From contig NC_044981.1 of assembly GCF_008728515.1 (NCBI RefSeq), forward strand, positions 112,335,702 through 112,399,701: DNA of 64,000 bases. Reading direction: 5' to 3'. Positions 20,851 through 32,545 of the stretch are shown here, piece by piece. Each line of letters begins with the position of its first letter. The first letter of the stretch is position 1. A program made the translations under genes and the position numbers. Below the pieces are notes generated by a model. That model had not been told where the DNA came from, did not search any database, and saw only the letters and a list, made by a program, of their open reading frames with translations. Origin of the DNA: Papio anubis (lineage: Eukaryota; Chordata; Mammalia; Primates; Cercopithecidae).

Positions 20851-21451
20851 AATATCTACCTTTGCTAAGTCCAAGGAGTTTGACTTTTTCTCTTATTTTC
20901 TATTTCCTAATTATTATTATTTTACTTAGAATACACTAATGATCCCCAAACTGCAGTTTGAAAAAAACATCCTGCTGCGGACTATTGTGTTTGTGTCCCA
21001 TAGGTAAAAATAATGCCTAAGACTGCACTTTATAATATCATTTACTTTTAAGAATAATGTCATTTGAAATTAACATTATCCCTTAAGTTTGGAGGTTTTA
21101 ATTTAAATGTTTGATGTTTCTCATTATGTGTCAAAGTCATGTTTTCTACGAAACACATCTGAAGTTTTATAAAGATAAATTTTTAAAGAAAGGAAAGTTC
21201 ATAGCCACTTTATTTTTAGCAGCTGAAAAACAGGAATAGCCCAAAAGTGCATCTACAGTGGAATGGCTAGGACAGGTAGTAGAACTGTGATAGAGTCACA
21301 CAAAGGAATACCCCTTGCCATTTTACAAAAGAACAAACCACTGATACACACAACCAGATGACTCTCACAGTTATTATGAGAACAAAAGAAGCTGAACACG
21401 AATGAGAACACACTGCATGATGCTATTTTTATGGAGTTAAAGAACAGGCAG
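20851..21451. other. AT-rich sequence, possible old LINE at right
   Basis: The part from 21200 to 21450 (agcagctgaaaaacaggaat, gaacacactgcatgatgct) resembles a decayed LINE 3' region, at low confidence. The rest is unassigned. Confidence 0.3.
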
Positions 21452-21766
21452 ACCAGGCGCAGTGGCTCCCGCCTGTAATCCTAGCACTTTGGGAGGCCGA
21501 AACGGGCGGATCTCCTGAGGTCGGGAGTTCAAGACCAGCCTGACTAACATGCAGAAACCCTGTCTCTACTAAAAATAAAAAATTAGCCAGGCATGGTGGC
21601 ACATGCCTGTTTAATTCCAGCTACTCGGGAGGCTAAGGCAGGAGAATCCCTTGAACCCGGGAGGCAGAGGTTGTAGTAAGCTGAGATTGCACCATTGCAC
21701 TCCAGCCTGGGCAACGAGGGCAAAACTCCACCTCAAAAAAACAAAACAAAAGAAAACAAAAACAAA
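21452..21766 (+). mobile_element. Alu (S-like)
   Basis: Complete Alu with an A-rich tail. The sequence agaacaggca on both sides is the target duplication. Confidence 0.9.
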
Positions 21767-21889
21767 AAGAACAGGCAAAAACAAATCAACGGTGGGAGAA
21801 GGCAGAGTAGCGGTTACCTCTGAAGGGGAAGGCTATTAGCTATGATGGGTCAGGAAGGAGCCTTCTGGGTGCTGGAAATATTGATTTTT

Positions 21890-22797
21890 CTTTTTTCAGC
21901 TTTATTAAGGTTTACTGAACAAATAAAAGTTATATATATTCTGGTGAACAACATGATGCTTTGCAATATGTATATGCAATAAAGTAATTAAATCAAGCTG
22001 ATTGACACAACCATAACCTCACTGACTTATCTTTTTTTTATGGAGAGAACATTTAAGATCTACTTTTAGCAATTTTCTGGGATATAATACACTATTTTTA
22101 ACTACAGTCACCATGCTATACAGTAGATCTCCAGAACTTATTCCTCCTGTCTGACTGAAACTTTGACCAGTATCTCTCCATATCCTCTTTCTACAGACCC
22201 TGATAACCTCTCTGTTTTCATGAGTTCAACTATTTTAGATTCTACATATAAGTGAGATTATGCAGTATTTGTCTTTCGGTGCTAGGCTTATTTCACTTAG
22301 CATAATGTTCTCCTGGCTCATGCATGTCACTGCAAATGACAGGATTACTTCCTTTTTTTAAGGGTGAATAATATTCATTAGATATGTGCATCTATATATA
22401 CGTATGACATTTTCTTTACCCATTTGTCTGCTGATTGCACACATGGGCTATTGCAAATAATGCTGCAATGAACATGAGAGTGCAAATATCTCTTCCACGT
22501 AGTGATTTCATTTCCTTTGTATCTATATGTAGAAGAGAAATTACTGGATCATATACCTGTTCTATTTTTAAATTTTTGAGGAACCTCCATACTGTTTTCC
22601 ATAATGACTGCACTAATTTACCAACAGTGTACAAGTGTTTTCTGTTCTCCACATCTTTGCTGCCACTTGTTATTAAAAGAGTCTTTTTGATTATAGCCAT
22701 TCTGGGAAGTGTGAAGCGATATCTCATTGTGGTTTTGATTTGCATTTCCCTGATAACTAGTGATGCTGAACATTTTTCCTTAAAATTATTGCCTCTG
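21890..22797 (-). mobile_element. L1M-type LINE, antisense, part 1
   Basis: Reverse complement of an older L1 3' UTR and ORF2 end. Blocks include agctttattaaggtttac, caccatgctatacagtagatc, ttcaactattttagattctac, and aataatgctgcaatgaacatg. The element continues at 23117 after an AluY. Its frames contain many stops. Confidence 0.82.
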
Positions 22798-23116
22798 GCC
22801 GGGCGCGGTGGCTCACACCTGTATTCCCAGCACTTTGGGAGGCCGAGGCGGGTGGATCACGAGGTCAGGAGATCGAGACCATCCTGGCTAACACAGTGAA
22901 ACCCCGTCTTCACTAAAAATACAAAAAATTAGCTGGGCGTGGTGGCGGTCGCCTGTAGTCCCAGCTACTCAGGAGGCTGAGGTAGGAGAATGGCATGAAT
23001 CTGGGAGGCAGAGTTTGCAGTGAGCCGAGATCACACCACTGTGCTCCAGCCTGGGCAACACAGTGAGACTCCATCTCAAAAAAAAACAAAAAACAAAAAA
23101 ACAAACAAAAAAAACA
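22798..23116 (+). mobile_element. AluY-like
   Basis: Complete Alu starting ggccgggcgcggtggctcac. The sequence attgcctct on both sides is the target duplication in the antisense L1. Confidence 0.92.
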
Positions 23117-24000
23117 ACTATTGCCTCTATATGTTTTCTTTGGAGAAATGTCTATTCAGGTCCTTTGCCCATTTTTAAATTGAGTTGTTTTCTTACTATT
23201 GAGTTGTTTGAGTTTCTTATATATTTTCTGTATTAACTCTTTATCAAATGTATGGCTTGCAGGTTCCACAGGTTGTCTTTTCACTGTATTAAATTGTTTA
23301 TTTTGTTGTGCAGAAGATTTCTAGTTTCATACAATCCCATTTTTTGCTTTTGTTGCCTGTGCTTTTGGTTCATAATGCAAAAATTGTTTGCAAAGACCAA
23401 TGTTGGGAAGACTTCCCCCTATGTTTTCTTCTAGTAGTTTTACAGTTTCAGATCTTTTGTGGTTCCATGTGAGTTTTAGAATCATTTTTTCTATTTCTGT
23501 GAAAAAAAAGTCATTGGAATTTGGATAGGAATTGCATTGAATCTGTAGATCATTTGGGGTAATATGAGCATTTCAACAGTATTGATTTTTCCAGTTCATG
23601 AACACAGCATAGCTTTCCATTTATTTCCATCTTCTTCAATTTATTTTATCAATGTAAAACATGATATAGTTTTCAATGAACAGATTTTTTCTCTTTGGTT
23701 AAATTGATTTCTAAGTATTTTTATGCCATTGTAAATGAGATTGTTTCCTAATTTCTTTTCCAGATAGCTTGTTGTTAACATATAGAAATGCTACTGATTC
23801 TCACAGGTTGATTTTGTATTCTGCAACTTTTCGAAATTTATCATTTCTAACAGTTTTTTTGTTTTTTGTTTTTTGTTTTTTGCTGAAATCATTAGGGCTT
23901 TCTATGTATAAAATTGTGTCATCTGCAAAGACAATTTAATGTCTTCCATGGAAATATTTACTTTAAATCTTGGTGACGGTTACATGTAGATAAAAATGTG
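23117..24000 (-). mobile_element. L1-type LINE ORF2, antisense, part 2
   Basis: Antisense ORF2 sequence (ggtcctttgcccatttttaaa, tggttccatgtgagttttag, ttctgcaacttttcg). The right boundary is approximate; recognisable L1 fades near 24000. Confidence 0.8.
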
Positions 24001-24229
24001 TAAAAATGTGTACTTTTGTATGTCATATTGCCCAAAAGAAGGAAACAAAAAGAATGTTCCGTATAGGTAAGCATTTTAAAGGCCACTTTTGAGGAGTGAA
24101 TTTATGATAAACTCAAGTTTCTTTGATAGCATCTTACATTTTCTAATGCTGCGTACCTTTGCAACATGGCTTTGCACATGGTACAGCCGTAAAACCTTGA
24201 TCATTGTTGCTTGCTCTCATTTCAGTGTC
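24001..24229. other. Unassigned sequence
   Basis: No recognisable repeat or exon. Confidence 0.35.
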
Positions 24230-24385
24230 ACGATAACTCTGGTGGTGCAAAGGGGCTGCCATTATTATTTTCATTTTATAAATAAGCAAATTGCAGCTCA
24301 AAAAGATGAAGAGACTTATTCAAAGTTATACAGCTGATTCATTACCGAGTCAGAGCTGTAACTCAGATTTCCTGAATCCAATGAA
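24230..24385 (-). mobile_element. MIR SINE, antisense
   Basis: The order attttataaataagcaaatt, cagctcaaaaagatgaagag, and acagctgattcattaccgag matches an antisense MIR. Confidence 0.65.
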
Positions 24386-24524
24386 ATAATCATTTCATAA
24401 CAACCAGCACCACCCCTTTACCTAAGAATGACTCTCAGGAAGAAGCTCATTGTGATCTCCCTTTGATTGCTCCTGGACTTCAGGTGATGGCTGATGATTA
24501 CCTGGTAACAATCAATAAGTATGC

Positions 24525-24745
24525 CACATACAACACGCAGTGTTTCCCATTGTCACAGTGGGTTTATTTCTCTCAACAAAATTATGAATAGAAATGTCTA
24601 TCCCCATCTTATATTTGTAACAGCTAAGACTTAGAGTGATTGGATAACTTGCCCAAGGTCACACAACAAGGAAATGGGAGGCCTGGGATGATTCAAACCC
24701 AGATTGGCCTGACTTCAAAGTCTGTGTGTTTAAACAGTAATGGTC
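24525..24745 (-). mobile_element. MIR SINE, antisense
   Basis: Blocks cttgcccaaggtcacacaac, gggaggcctgggatgattc and cagattggcctgact match an antisense MIR core and 5' part. Confidence 0.75.
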
Positions 24746-25394
24746 TCACTTCTCTAGCAAGTTTTAACAGAAAGCAATTTTCCTTAAGTGCATGCAACTA
24801 TGTCCCATCTCCAACACGTTTGTGGAGCCCAGTCCTTCAGCCTGAGGACTTGCTGCAACATAGTAGCGTCTGCGATATTTAGATCCCAGAAGAGAAAATT
24901 CCTCACTTGCACCACAAAGATGTTAACGGGGTTGGGAGGAACACAGAACTTAAGGTGAGACTCTTGTCAACATTTAAGTAACCTTAAACCTGTTTATTTA
25001 TGCAAAATTAGAGAAAACTTATGCTACGGTATTAGTAGTACCAGTTAGAGTGTTAAATCTAAATGTTACCTCCATAAAAAAATGTTATGTGTTAGAAACC
25101 AAATCTACACCTTAGGACCAAGGTGTTCAAAACTGGTCTCTTCACTTTGTGATTCACATATCCTCTCCCTGCCTTCTATGGTACACCAGGCTGAGGTCTC
25201 CCTACAGCGCTCTGTGATACGTTGCTGAGACGGAGAAAAGCTCTTGGCAGCAGGAGCTGGCCTGGCACTCACAGCTAAGCCCTGATGTTCTGTGGGACAT
25301 AATCTCACATAACATCAACACCAGGCAACAAGCACCAACCCCACTCAGGATGGAGGAAGACGAAGACAAGACCACCCATAATCACTGCAAGGCT
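24746..25394. other. Unassigned sequence
   Basis: Nothing recognised. Confidence 0.4.
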
Positions 25395-25800
25395 CTTGTA
25401 TCGGTTCGAACCCCAAGAGCGTGCCAACAAACACCACAAGGCAGTGTGGAGCAACACGCTGTTTTAATGAGCGCCTGGTGCAGATGGGCTGAGGCCTAAA
25501 ATGGTGTCAGCACCAAATGAGGACGGGGCAGGGGCTTTATAGTCTCCTGTAAACAGGACGTGTCTCAGTCTGATGTAACTGCTACACAGTACCCAGATGG
25601 CCTCTCTCTTGGTCTTCAGGGGGTACGTGTCTTCCGGCCAGCTCTCTTCCTGCTTCTGCTATCTTGCTGACACACGCTGCTGGCGCAAGTGGTCTTGCAC
25701 CTTGGGACTGGCCCTGAGAATGGAGGAGTTATTCACCCACCACCCCCAGCTTTCAGGCCTCAGGGAAAGTCTTTCATTCACGTCTGAACATGGCCAAAAA
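25395..25800 (-). mobile_element. Possible ERV-type LTR, antisense
   Basis: The stretch from ttgtatcggttcgaacc through cacgctgttttaatgagcgcctgg and tgaggcctaaaatggtgtcagcacc, then cttccggccagctctc, has the layout of an antisense LTR (reverse-complement polyadenylation-like tttaat near one end). I do not recognise the family. It could also be unique sequence. Confidence 0.35.
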
Positions 25801-27026
25801 TAAGAGCATTCCTGAAATCAAAATGACCAGCGTCTCTCTGTCCTGGCCAATATGAGTGGCTGCGGCTTCTTTACCCAGCAGGGCTCTAACCACTTCCTTT
25901 TTTTTTTCTTTCTGGATAAGAATGACCAAGATACTCAATCACAGAATTCACCACTTCCTGACAGCATCCAAGGCAAAGCAAAGCTCGCCTTTCTCAAGTC
26001 CTCCCCAAAACACAAGTGCAAATTCTCTAAGTCCTTTCCTACCCTCTTACTGAGACTCTCCAAGTTTCCCCATGGTGTGTGTCCTCCAGCACTGCACTGT
26101 GTGGTGAACCCAATATGTTCAGCTCCAGTGTGATCCTGTGGGCCTTTGGCTAAAGACTGATGCCCTCAGCTACTTGCCTTCCAGTTCCTGTGTCATTGAG
26201 AAGTACATTACATTTAGAAAACAAGATGAAACATGCTTCAGTATAAATCAGTTAATCCTCCTTTAAAGACTGAGAATTCTTTGTAACTATAACACAAACC
26301 AGTGTCAGTGGTGGTCAGTGAAAAGGCAAGTGCTTTTGCCTAGAAGTACAAATTTTAACGAGTGCCTGTTAAAACAGGTCCTCCTTCTAACTTCTACCTT
26401 ACGTAATACTTAATGTAAGAGGAAGGCCAAGGGGGCTGATGAAGAGTGTTCATGTCTGCAAGGTCAGACCCCAAGGAGGAACATGCAGAGAGCCTGACCC
26501 ACAAATGGAAGGAAGGAAAAGGCAGGCTCCCCACTGTTCCAGGCAAGAGCATAGCCATGAACCAGGCAGGCAGGGTCCCTGCTCACTGGAGGCAAGTGTT
26601 CTCATGAGAGGAGACAGCAAACAGTGAACAGGATAATTTCAGAATGTGGGGGTGGGGGGTTGGGGGGTGATATTAGAGGATAAAGAGGAGTGGACTCATA
26701 AAAGATCAGTTCTAAATATTGCCGAAGCATTAGCAGAAGAAGATGAGCTATATCTTTTTTTCTACATGCATATATGCTGTCCAGATGCCACCAGACTTCT
26801 GGGAATTTCTATGATGAATTCTAGATAATGTAACAATACTTTGTACTTACACATGGCTGCCAACTAGGAGCTCAGCTGGTGCCATTGACCAGGAACCCAG
26901 GCTGTGCCATATTTGGACCAAGGTTGTAAATGCAGGTGCTGCCTACCCTTCCTCAAAATGAGTATAGGATGAGGACACGCTGAACTGGCACTAAGGTATA
27001 CAAATATTCAATTTCTAGGTAATTCT
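25801..27026. other. Unique sequence, no gene seen
   Basis: Contains a G-rich run at 26646-26668. Open frames reach 93 codons without a domain. Confidence 0.4.
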
Positions 27027-27320
27027 TTTTTTTTTGAGACAGAGGCTCACTCTGTCACCCAGGCTGGAGTGCAGTGGTGCCATCTCAGCTCACTGTAACC
27101 TCCATTTCCGGGGTTCAAGCAATTCTCCTGCCTCAGCCTCCCGACTAGCTGGGATTACAGGTGCGTACCACAACTCCCAGCTTTTTTTTTTTTTGTATTT
27201 TGGTAGGCGGGGTTTCCTGCCATGTTGACCAGGCTGGTCTCGAACTCTTGACCTCAAGTGATCCACCCGCCTCAGCCTCCCAAAGTGCTGGGATTACAGG
27301 CATAAGCCACCACGCCTGGC
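27027..27320 (-). mobile_element. Alu (S-like), antisense
   Basis: Full reverse-complement Alu ending acgcctggcc. The sequence aatttctaggtaattc on both sides is a clear target duplication. Confidence 0.92.
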
Positions 27321-28824
27321 CAATTTCTAGGTAATTCCTTATTGTAGCTATGGAATCATTCATCTTGGAAAAACAATACTCAGGAACATAGATAATTGGG
27401 TAATGATGATCTGGGATTGTATTTTTCCATGTTTGCTCAAAATCGCTTCACGGAGCCTCCAGAATCCCCAGCGTGGAAGGCCAGCGTGGTGGAGAGGCAA
27501 AGCTGCCATTCAGAGCAGCCACTGTCTGTGCGGGTTGGAAGTTTGCCTGCGGCCAGGCAGCTCCCTCGAGCTTATGGGTGAGTGCGCCATCAAAGAGGGC
27601 TGTTCCACTTCCGAAGAGTAAAGGAGCAAAGCATGAGCTGGGGCCAGCAGCTTCAGAGCAAGTCCCCACCATGAGGCTGCCCACAGGGTCAGAAGGAGCC
27701 ATCGTTCATCCTTCTGCAGAGCGACCCAGCAAAGCCCTTGACTTGCATGAAGTCCTTCTCACCCATAGCCTTCTCACCAGCAGCTGCTGCTGCAGTCTGC
27801 AACAGGCTAATGGTACCTGGGCTCACCAATAATTACACAGGTGACAGTTCCTCATTTTTAATAAGCATCAGGAGAAAGGCTTTTGCTGTCACCCTCACCC
27901 CAAAGCGTCACTTGCAGCCACACAGCACTCCCCGCACCCCTGCCCCAGCCATCTGCCCACAAGCCAAAGGCTTCCAATGACTTCCCAGAGACCTAAAAAT
28001 GAAGGAAGTCAAGAAACTCTGTGCCTGGGCTCTGAACTGCGTTCCAACACAATTTTTTCCCATTCCATATCAGGCTTCCTTTGGTGCAGACTTTCTCCCT
28101 TCATTGAGTCTGCACTTTCTCATTCTATGCCTCTGCCCTCAATATCCTTCCCACCTAGGACGCCCTCCCCTGGGTGGGGAGGACTAAATTCCACCTGCTG
28201 TTTTTCAGGTCCTGGTTCTCAGGCTTCCTCCTCTCCAACACCTGCTTGCACCATCCAAGCGGAGAGGAATCTTGCCTCCTCTGAGCCCCTTGGGACCAGT
28301 TCTGGGCTTCCGACTTTCATGTCTCACCATCCACCTGCAATACACAGTCCAGCTCCCTGAGAGACCCTGGGGCCTCCAAGTCTCACTCACACATGCTTCA
28401 TCCATAGCACAGCACAGTCCCTCGGCATGATAGGGACTTCATAAATGGCTGTGGAATGAGTGGAAGGGCGTGATTATACTGTCTATAAGACACATGAGCT
28501 TGGAATAATAATTCTGTGTTCTCCCTTTAACACTTCTTCCTTTCTTCATTTGTTTTACTTATGTATTTTTTGTCACCTGCCATTTGAATTGATCCTGCCT
28601 GTTCCCAAATTTCCACCTCTGAAGTCCTCCACCCATTCCAAGAAATGTTTTCTGTTTTTCCTCCCTTTTATGTCTTTCCATAAAAAATAAAAGTCTTTCC
28701 CTAGAACAGACAAAAATACAACAAAGAATGAAAAAGCCAGAACCCAGGAGGAGATGTGATTTTACCAGGGGTATGTCAAGACCCTGTGAACTTGCATAGT
28801 TCACAAGCATGTGGAAGCCAGGTA
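27321..28824. other. Unique sequence with chance open frames
   Basis: Open frames of 119 codons (27473-27832) and 127 codons (27977-28360) lie on the + strand. They have low-similarity, Ser/Pro-rich products, no recognisable domain and no clear splice or promoter context, so I do not call them genes. Confidence 0.45.
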
Positions 28825-29178
28825 GGACACATAGGAGTGTGCTAGGGCCTTTCTAACATCTAACACACATAGGAGTGTGCAAGCCTCTCAACATCTAACA
28901 CACATAGGAGTGTGCAGGGCCTCTCTAACATCTAACACACATAGGAGTGTGCAAGGCCTCTCTAACATCTAACACACATGGGAAGTGCAAGGCCTCTCTA
29001 ACATCTAACACACATGGGAGTGTGCAAGGCCTCTATCTAACACACTTAAGTGTGCAAGCCTCTCTAACATCTAACACACATGGGAGTGTGCAAGGCCTCT
29101 CTAACATCTAGCACACATAGGAGTGTGCAAGGGCCTGTCTAACATCTAACACACATAGGAGTGTGCTAGGGCCTTTCT
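28825..29178 (+). repeat. About 36-bp minisatellite, ten units
   Basis: Ten imperfect copies of a unit around cacacataggagtgtgcaag plus gcctctctaacatctaa. Some units lost 4-10 bases. The first and last units share the variant gctagggcctttct. It is a likely VNTR. Confidence 0.92.
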
Positions 29179-30379
29179 CCTGCTCAGTGTCAGGGTCCTT
29201 TCGGAGACTCCTTATGAGTATCCAGGCTTTTATCTCTTTCCCTGTTTTGGCCACCAAAAATCGGCCTTCATCTTCTCCTAACAAAGCAGCCCCTCAGTGT
29301 CCCCTAGGGCCATTCTCTCCCCATCTCCCTAGAGCCAGTTCACCCACCACCCTGCTTTCTCCTCTTTCTCTCTTTTGCTGCCCAGGAAGCAAGTGTGTGG
29401 AACCTTTTCTTTGTGTGTTTTTGACAGGAGGCAGGCACTAGTCAGCAAGCACACATTTGCAGAAGTTCCAGAAATTCTTATGCTCATGGTTCCTGAAGGA
29501 CCCAGTAGACTTGGCCCTCCACTTACATCAAGCTAGAGGTTGTGGCTCACTTCTCCCCTCACCCTCTACCCTTCCCTGAAGGCCGGGAGTCCTTTCCTCC
29601 ACCATAATCCTTCTTCCAAGACAATCTGGCAGGACAAATGTGGTCCCCTGTATCAAGCGGGGGACTTTTTGTCCATTTCTACCTAAGCAGCATATAGTAA
29701 GAGGTAATGTCAAGATTGTCAGGTGCAGTACTTGGATTAGCTATTAAAAATAATTTCCCCACGGTTACACACTGCTTTCAGGGAACAGAGGGATCATTGT
29801 CTTTAGGAAAGTTTTAAAATCTGTAGAACCTCATCTATCTGGAATAATTCAGTATCTGCCCAAAGCTAGGGAAATAAATGGACCCGCTGCTCAGAGCCCT
29901 CTGGTCTGTGGCCACCACCATTTATGTTGACAGCGTTCTTTAATTTCTTTGAATAGTCACGCCTTCTAGCCCAAGACAGTGTCTTCTTCATCACTAATTT
30001 GTCATAACATGTGTCTAAGCAGTTGAGAACATCCCAACAGAAACAACTTTAAGAATCCAAGACTCTCAAAGCAATGGATTCGCTGGCAGAGGGGCTGGCA
30101 TGTGGGCTGTGCGTTGCTGAGGAAACCGCTTTCTCCTGGAAGGCATCCCGAGAATGGGAGAAGCTCCTCACCACTGAAATGTGGATTAAAGCCTACACTT
30201 CCTGCCAGGCCAAAAGAAGAGAAGAGCCCTGTACTGAGAAAGTCAGTCTTCTCCCTTGTGAAGAAACATTTGGATGTTACTTAAAAAAAACATTTGTTGC
30301 TACTATGAAGGAACAGTAAGTTGTAAAAGGAGAGAGAGCTTCTACAGCACAGGAGTTAACGGCAAATGGTCTTTGGGCT
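29179..30379. other. Unique sequence, no gene seen
   Basis: One 81-codon frame (30074-30319) has a protein-like composition but no recognised domain. Otherwise nothing was recognised. Confidence 0.4.
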
Positions 30380-30560
30380 CCGGTGGCCATGGCTTGAATT
30401 CTGGCTGTGGCACTAACTACTTTGTCCCAGTTATTTACCCTTTGTAAGTTTAACGATCCCCAATATAAATGGGAATAAACCTACAGCCATGTCACAGCAC
30501 AGCTACACGGCTCCCATGAGAGGCGTCCATGTGACGTGCTTAGCACGGTTGCCTGCACAC
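30380..30560 (+). mobile_element. MIR SINE
   Basis: The order gcttgaattctggctgtggc, actaactactttgtccc, and agtttaacgatccccaatat is that of a decayed sense MIR. Confidence 0.55.
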
Positions 30561-30648
30561 TGTCGGGGGTGGACTGAGGCTGGCTCGTGCTGCTGTTAGG
30601 ATGGTTATGATGATTATTGTTTATGCATGTGATGCTCCCAGGAAGTTC

Positions 30649-30651
<3 letters not shown>

Positions 30652-30679
<28 letters not shown>

Positions 30680-30959
30680 GAGACAGAGTCTCGCTCTCTG
30701 GCCCAGACTGGAGTGCAGTGACGCGATCTCGGCTCACTGCAAGCTTCACCTCCCAGGTTCACGCCATTCTCCTGCCTCAGCCTCCCGAGTAGCTGGGACT
30801 ACAGACGCGCGCCACCGCGCCCCGCTAATTTTTTGTATTTTTAGTAGAGATGGGGTTTCACTGTGTTAGCCAGGATGGTCTCGATCTCCTGACCTCGTGA
30901 TTCGTTTGCTTCCGCCTCCCAAAGTGCTGGGATTACAGGCATGAGCCACCGTGCCCGGC
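30652..30959 (-). mobile_element. AluY-like, antisense
   Basis: A poly(T) of about 27, then a complete reverse-complement Alu ending gtgcccggct. The sequence ggaagttccag on both sides is the target duplication. Confidence 0.93.
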
Positions 30960-31223
30960 TGGAAGTTCCAGTTTTTGAGGGGAGGAGAGGAAAGGAGGAT
31001 TTATCCCTGGACTAAATTAGAAAGCAGCAGTGAACTCAGACACAGAAGGGGTTGTGCTGCTCAGATGTAGGTCCCTCTGGTGTCTCAGTCCCAAGAAGTT
31101 CACAGCTGGACTCCTTGGGACTAACTATACTGCCTGGTGGCGAAGGGAAGGATGTGGACAGTAGCCCCAGACCTGGAAGGGTTCTTTAAGCCTTTCCTCT
31201 CAAGGCTTATTCTGGAGTTTTCG
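30960..31223. other. Unassigned sequence
   Basis: No recognisable feature. The flank attctggagttt is repeated after the next Alu as its target duplication. Confidence 0.4.
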
Positions 31224-31509
31224 TTTTTTTGAGACGGAATCTCTCTGTGTCGCCCAGGGTGGAGTGCAGTGGTGCTATCTCGGCTCACTGCAACCTCCGC
31301 CTCCCCAGTTCAAGCGAATTTTCTGCCTCATCTTCCCGAGTAGCTGGGATTACAGGTGTGCACCACCACATCCAGCTAATTTTTGTGTTTTTAGTAGATA
31401 CAGGGTTTCACCATGTTGGTCAGGCTGGTCTCAAACTCCTGACCTCATGATCTGCCTGCCTCGGCCTCCCAAAGTGCTGGGATTACAGGCAGGAGCCACC
31501 ATGCCCAGC
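31224..31509 (-). mobile_element. Alu (S-like), antisense
   Basis: Full reverse-complement Alu. The sequence attctggagtttt on both sides is the target duplication. Confidence 0.92.
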
Positions 31510-31727
31510 CCATTCTGGAGTTTTAAAAGAGTAGCACCTTTCTAATCAAGTACCACATGTAAAGACCTGCATTTAGCCAGACTTCATAGTCTCAATAAAT
31601 AACTCCACCAAATGTTTACCCCCCTGAGATGTTGTCAAGCGTCAGATAAAGTAGCTGTCTCTTTTGCCAGGTTAAAAACTAAACTCTGCTTTGTCTTATT
31701 TAACAATAACCACAAAAACCAAAGCAG

Positions 31728-31870
31728 GCTGGGTGCAGCAGCTCACCCCTGTAATCCCAGAGCTTTGGGAGGCTGAGGCAGAATATCACAAGGCCAGGAG
31801 TTCAAGACCAGCCAGGGCAACGTAGGGAGACCCCATTTCTAGAAACAAAAATTAAAAATTAGCCAGGTGG
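31728..31870 (+). mobile_element. AluJ-like, left part of split copy
   Basis: A diverged Alu head (ggctgggtgcagcagctc) running to aaattagccaggtgg. An insertion at 31871-32386 separates it from its right monomer at 32387-32545. Confidence 0.82.
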
Positions 31871-31880
31871 CCAGGCTAAT

Positions 31881-32092
31881 TATGAAGTGTATACAGTAGT
31901 CCACCTTATCTGTGGGGGATATGCTCCAAGACCCCCAGTGGATGCCTGAGACTGCAGATAATACTGGGTCCTATATATACTGTGTTTTTTCCTAAACTGT
32001 ACACGTACACCTATGCACAGTATGAGATTCGCAACCACAACTAATAATAAAATAGAACAATGATAACAATATGCTGTAATAAAAGTTATATG
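31881..32092 (-). mobile_element. Tigger terminus carried with an Alu
   Basis: This is the inverted counterpart of 11580-11788: the Tigger terminal repeat plus about 190 interior bases, and also the same 11 bases outside the transposon end (tatgaagtgta, reverse complement of tacacttcata). I count roughly 15 differences in about 210 bases. It is joined directly to the Alu at 32093. Confidence 0.8.
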
Positions 32093-32388
32093 GGCCGGGT
32101 GCAGTGACTCATGCTTGTAATCCTAGCACTTTGGGAGGCCAAGGTGGGCGGATCATGAGGTCAGGAGATTGAGACAATCCTGGCTAACACTGTGAAACCC
32201 CATCTCTACTAAAAATGCAAAAATAAAATTAGCTGGGCGTGGTGGCGGGCGCCTGTAGTCCCAGCTACTCGGAAGGCTGAGGCAGGAGAACAGCGTGAAT
32301 CTGGGAGGTGGAGCTTGCAGTGAGCCGAGATAGCACCACTGCACTCCAGGCTGGGCGACAGAGTGAGACTCCATTTCAAAAAAAAAAA
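32093..32388 (+). mobile_element. AluY-like with transduced 5' flank
   Basis: Complete Alu with poly(A). On its 5' side it abuts the same Tigger position as the Alu at 11308-11579 does in the opposite orientation. The whole unit 31871-32388 is bracketed by aaattagccaggtgg and aaatagccaagtatgg, a plausible target duplication. Confidence 0.85.
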
Positions 32389-32545
32389 ATAGCCAAGTAT
32401 GGTGTTATATGCCTGTAGTCTCAGTTCTCAGGAGGCTGAGGCAGGAGGATTGTTTGAGCCCAGGAGTTGCAGGTTGCAGTGATCTAAGATTGCACCACAC
32501 CACTGCACTCCAGCCTGGGCATTAGAGCAAGACCCTATCTCTAAT
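32389..32545 (+). mobile_element. AluJ-like, right part of split copy
   Basis: Right monomer of the Alu begun at 31728, ending in a degenerate tail (ctctaatatatatt). Confidence 0.8.

Noticed and set aside
22435..22899. 154-codon + strand frame
   Set aside because: It crosses antisense L1 into an AluY. It is a fusion of repeat shadows, not a gene.
27977..28360. 127-codon open frame on the + strand
   Set aside because: Low-complexity Ser/Pro-rich product with no known domain, overlapping other frames in unique DNA, and no exon-like splice signals or CpG promoter.
28825..29178. Regular repeats resembling a CRISPR array
   Set aside because: The units are contiguous with no unique spacers and lie in a primate genome, so it is a minisatellite.
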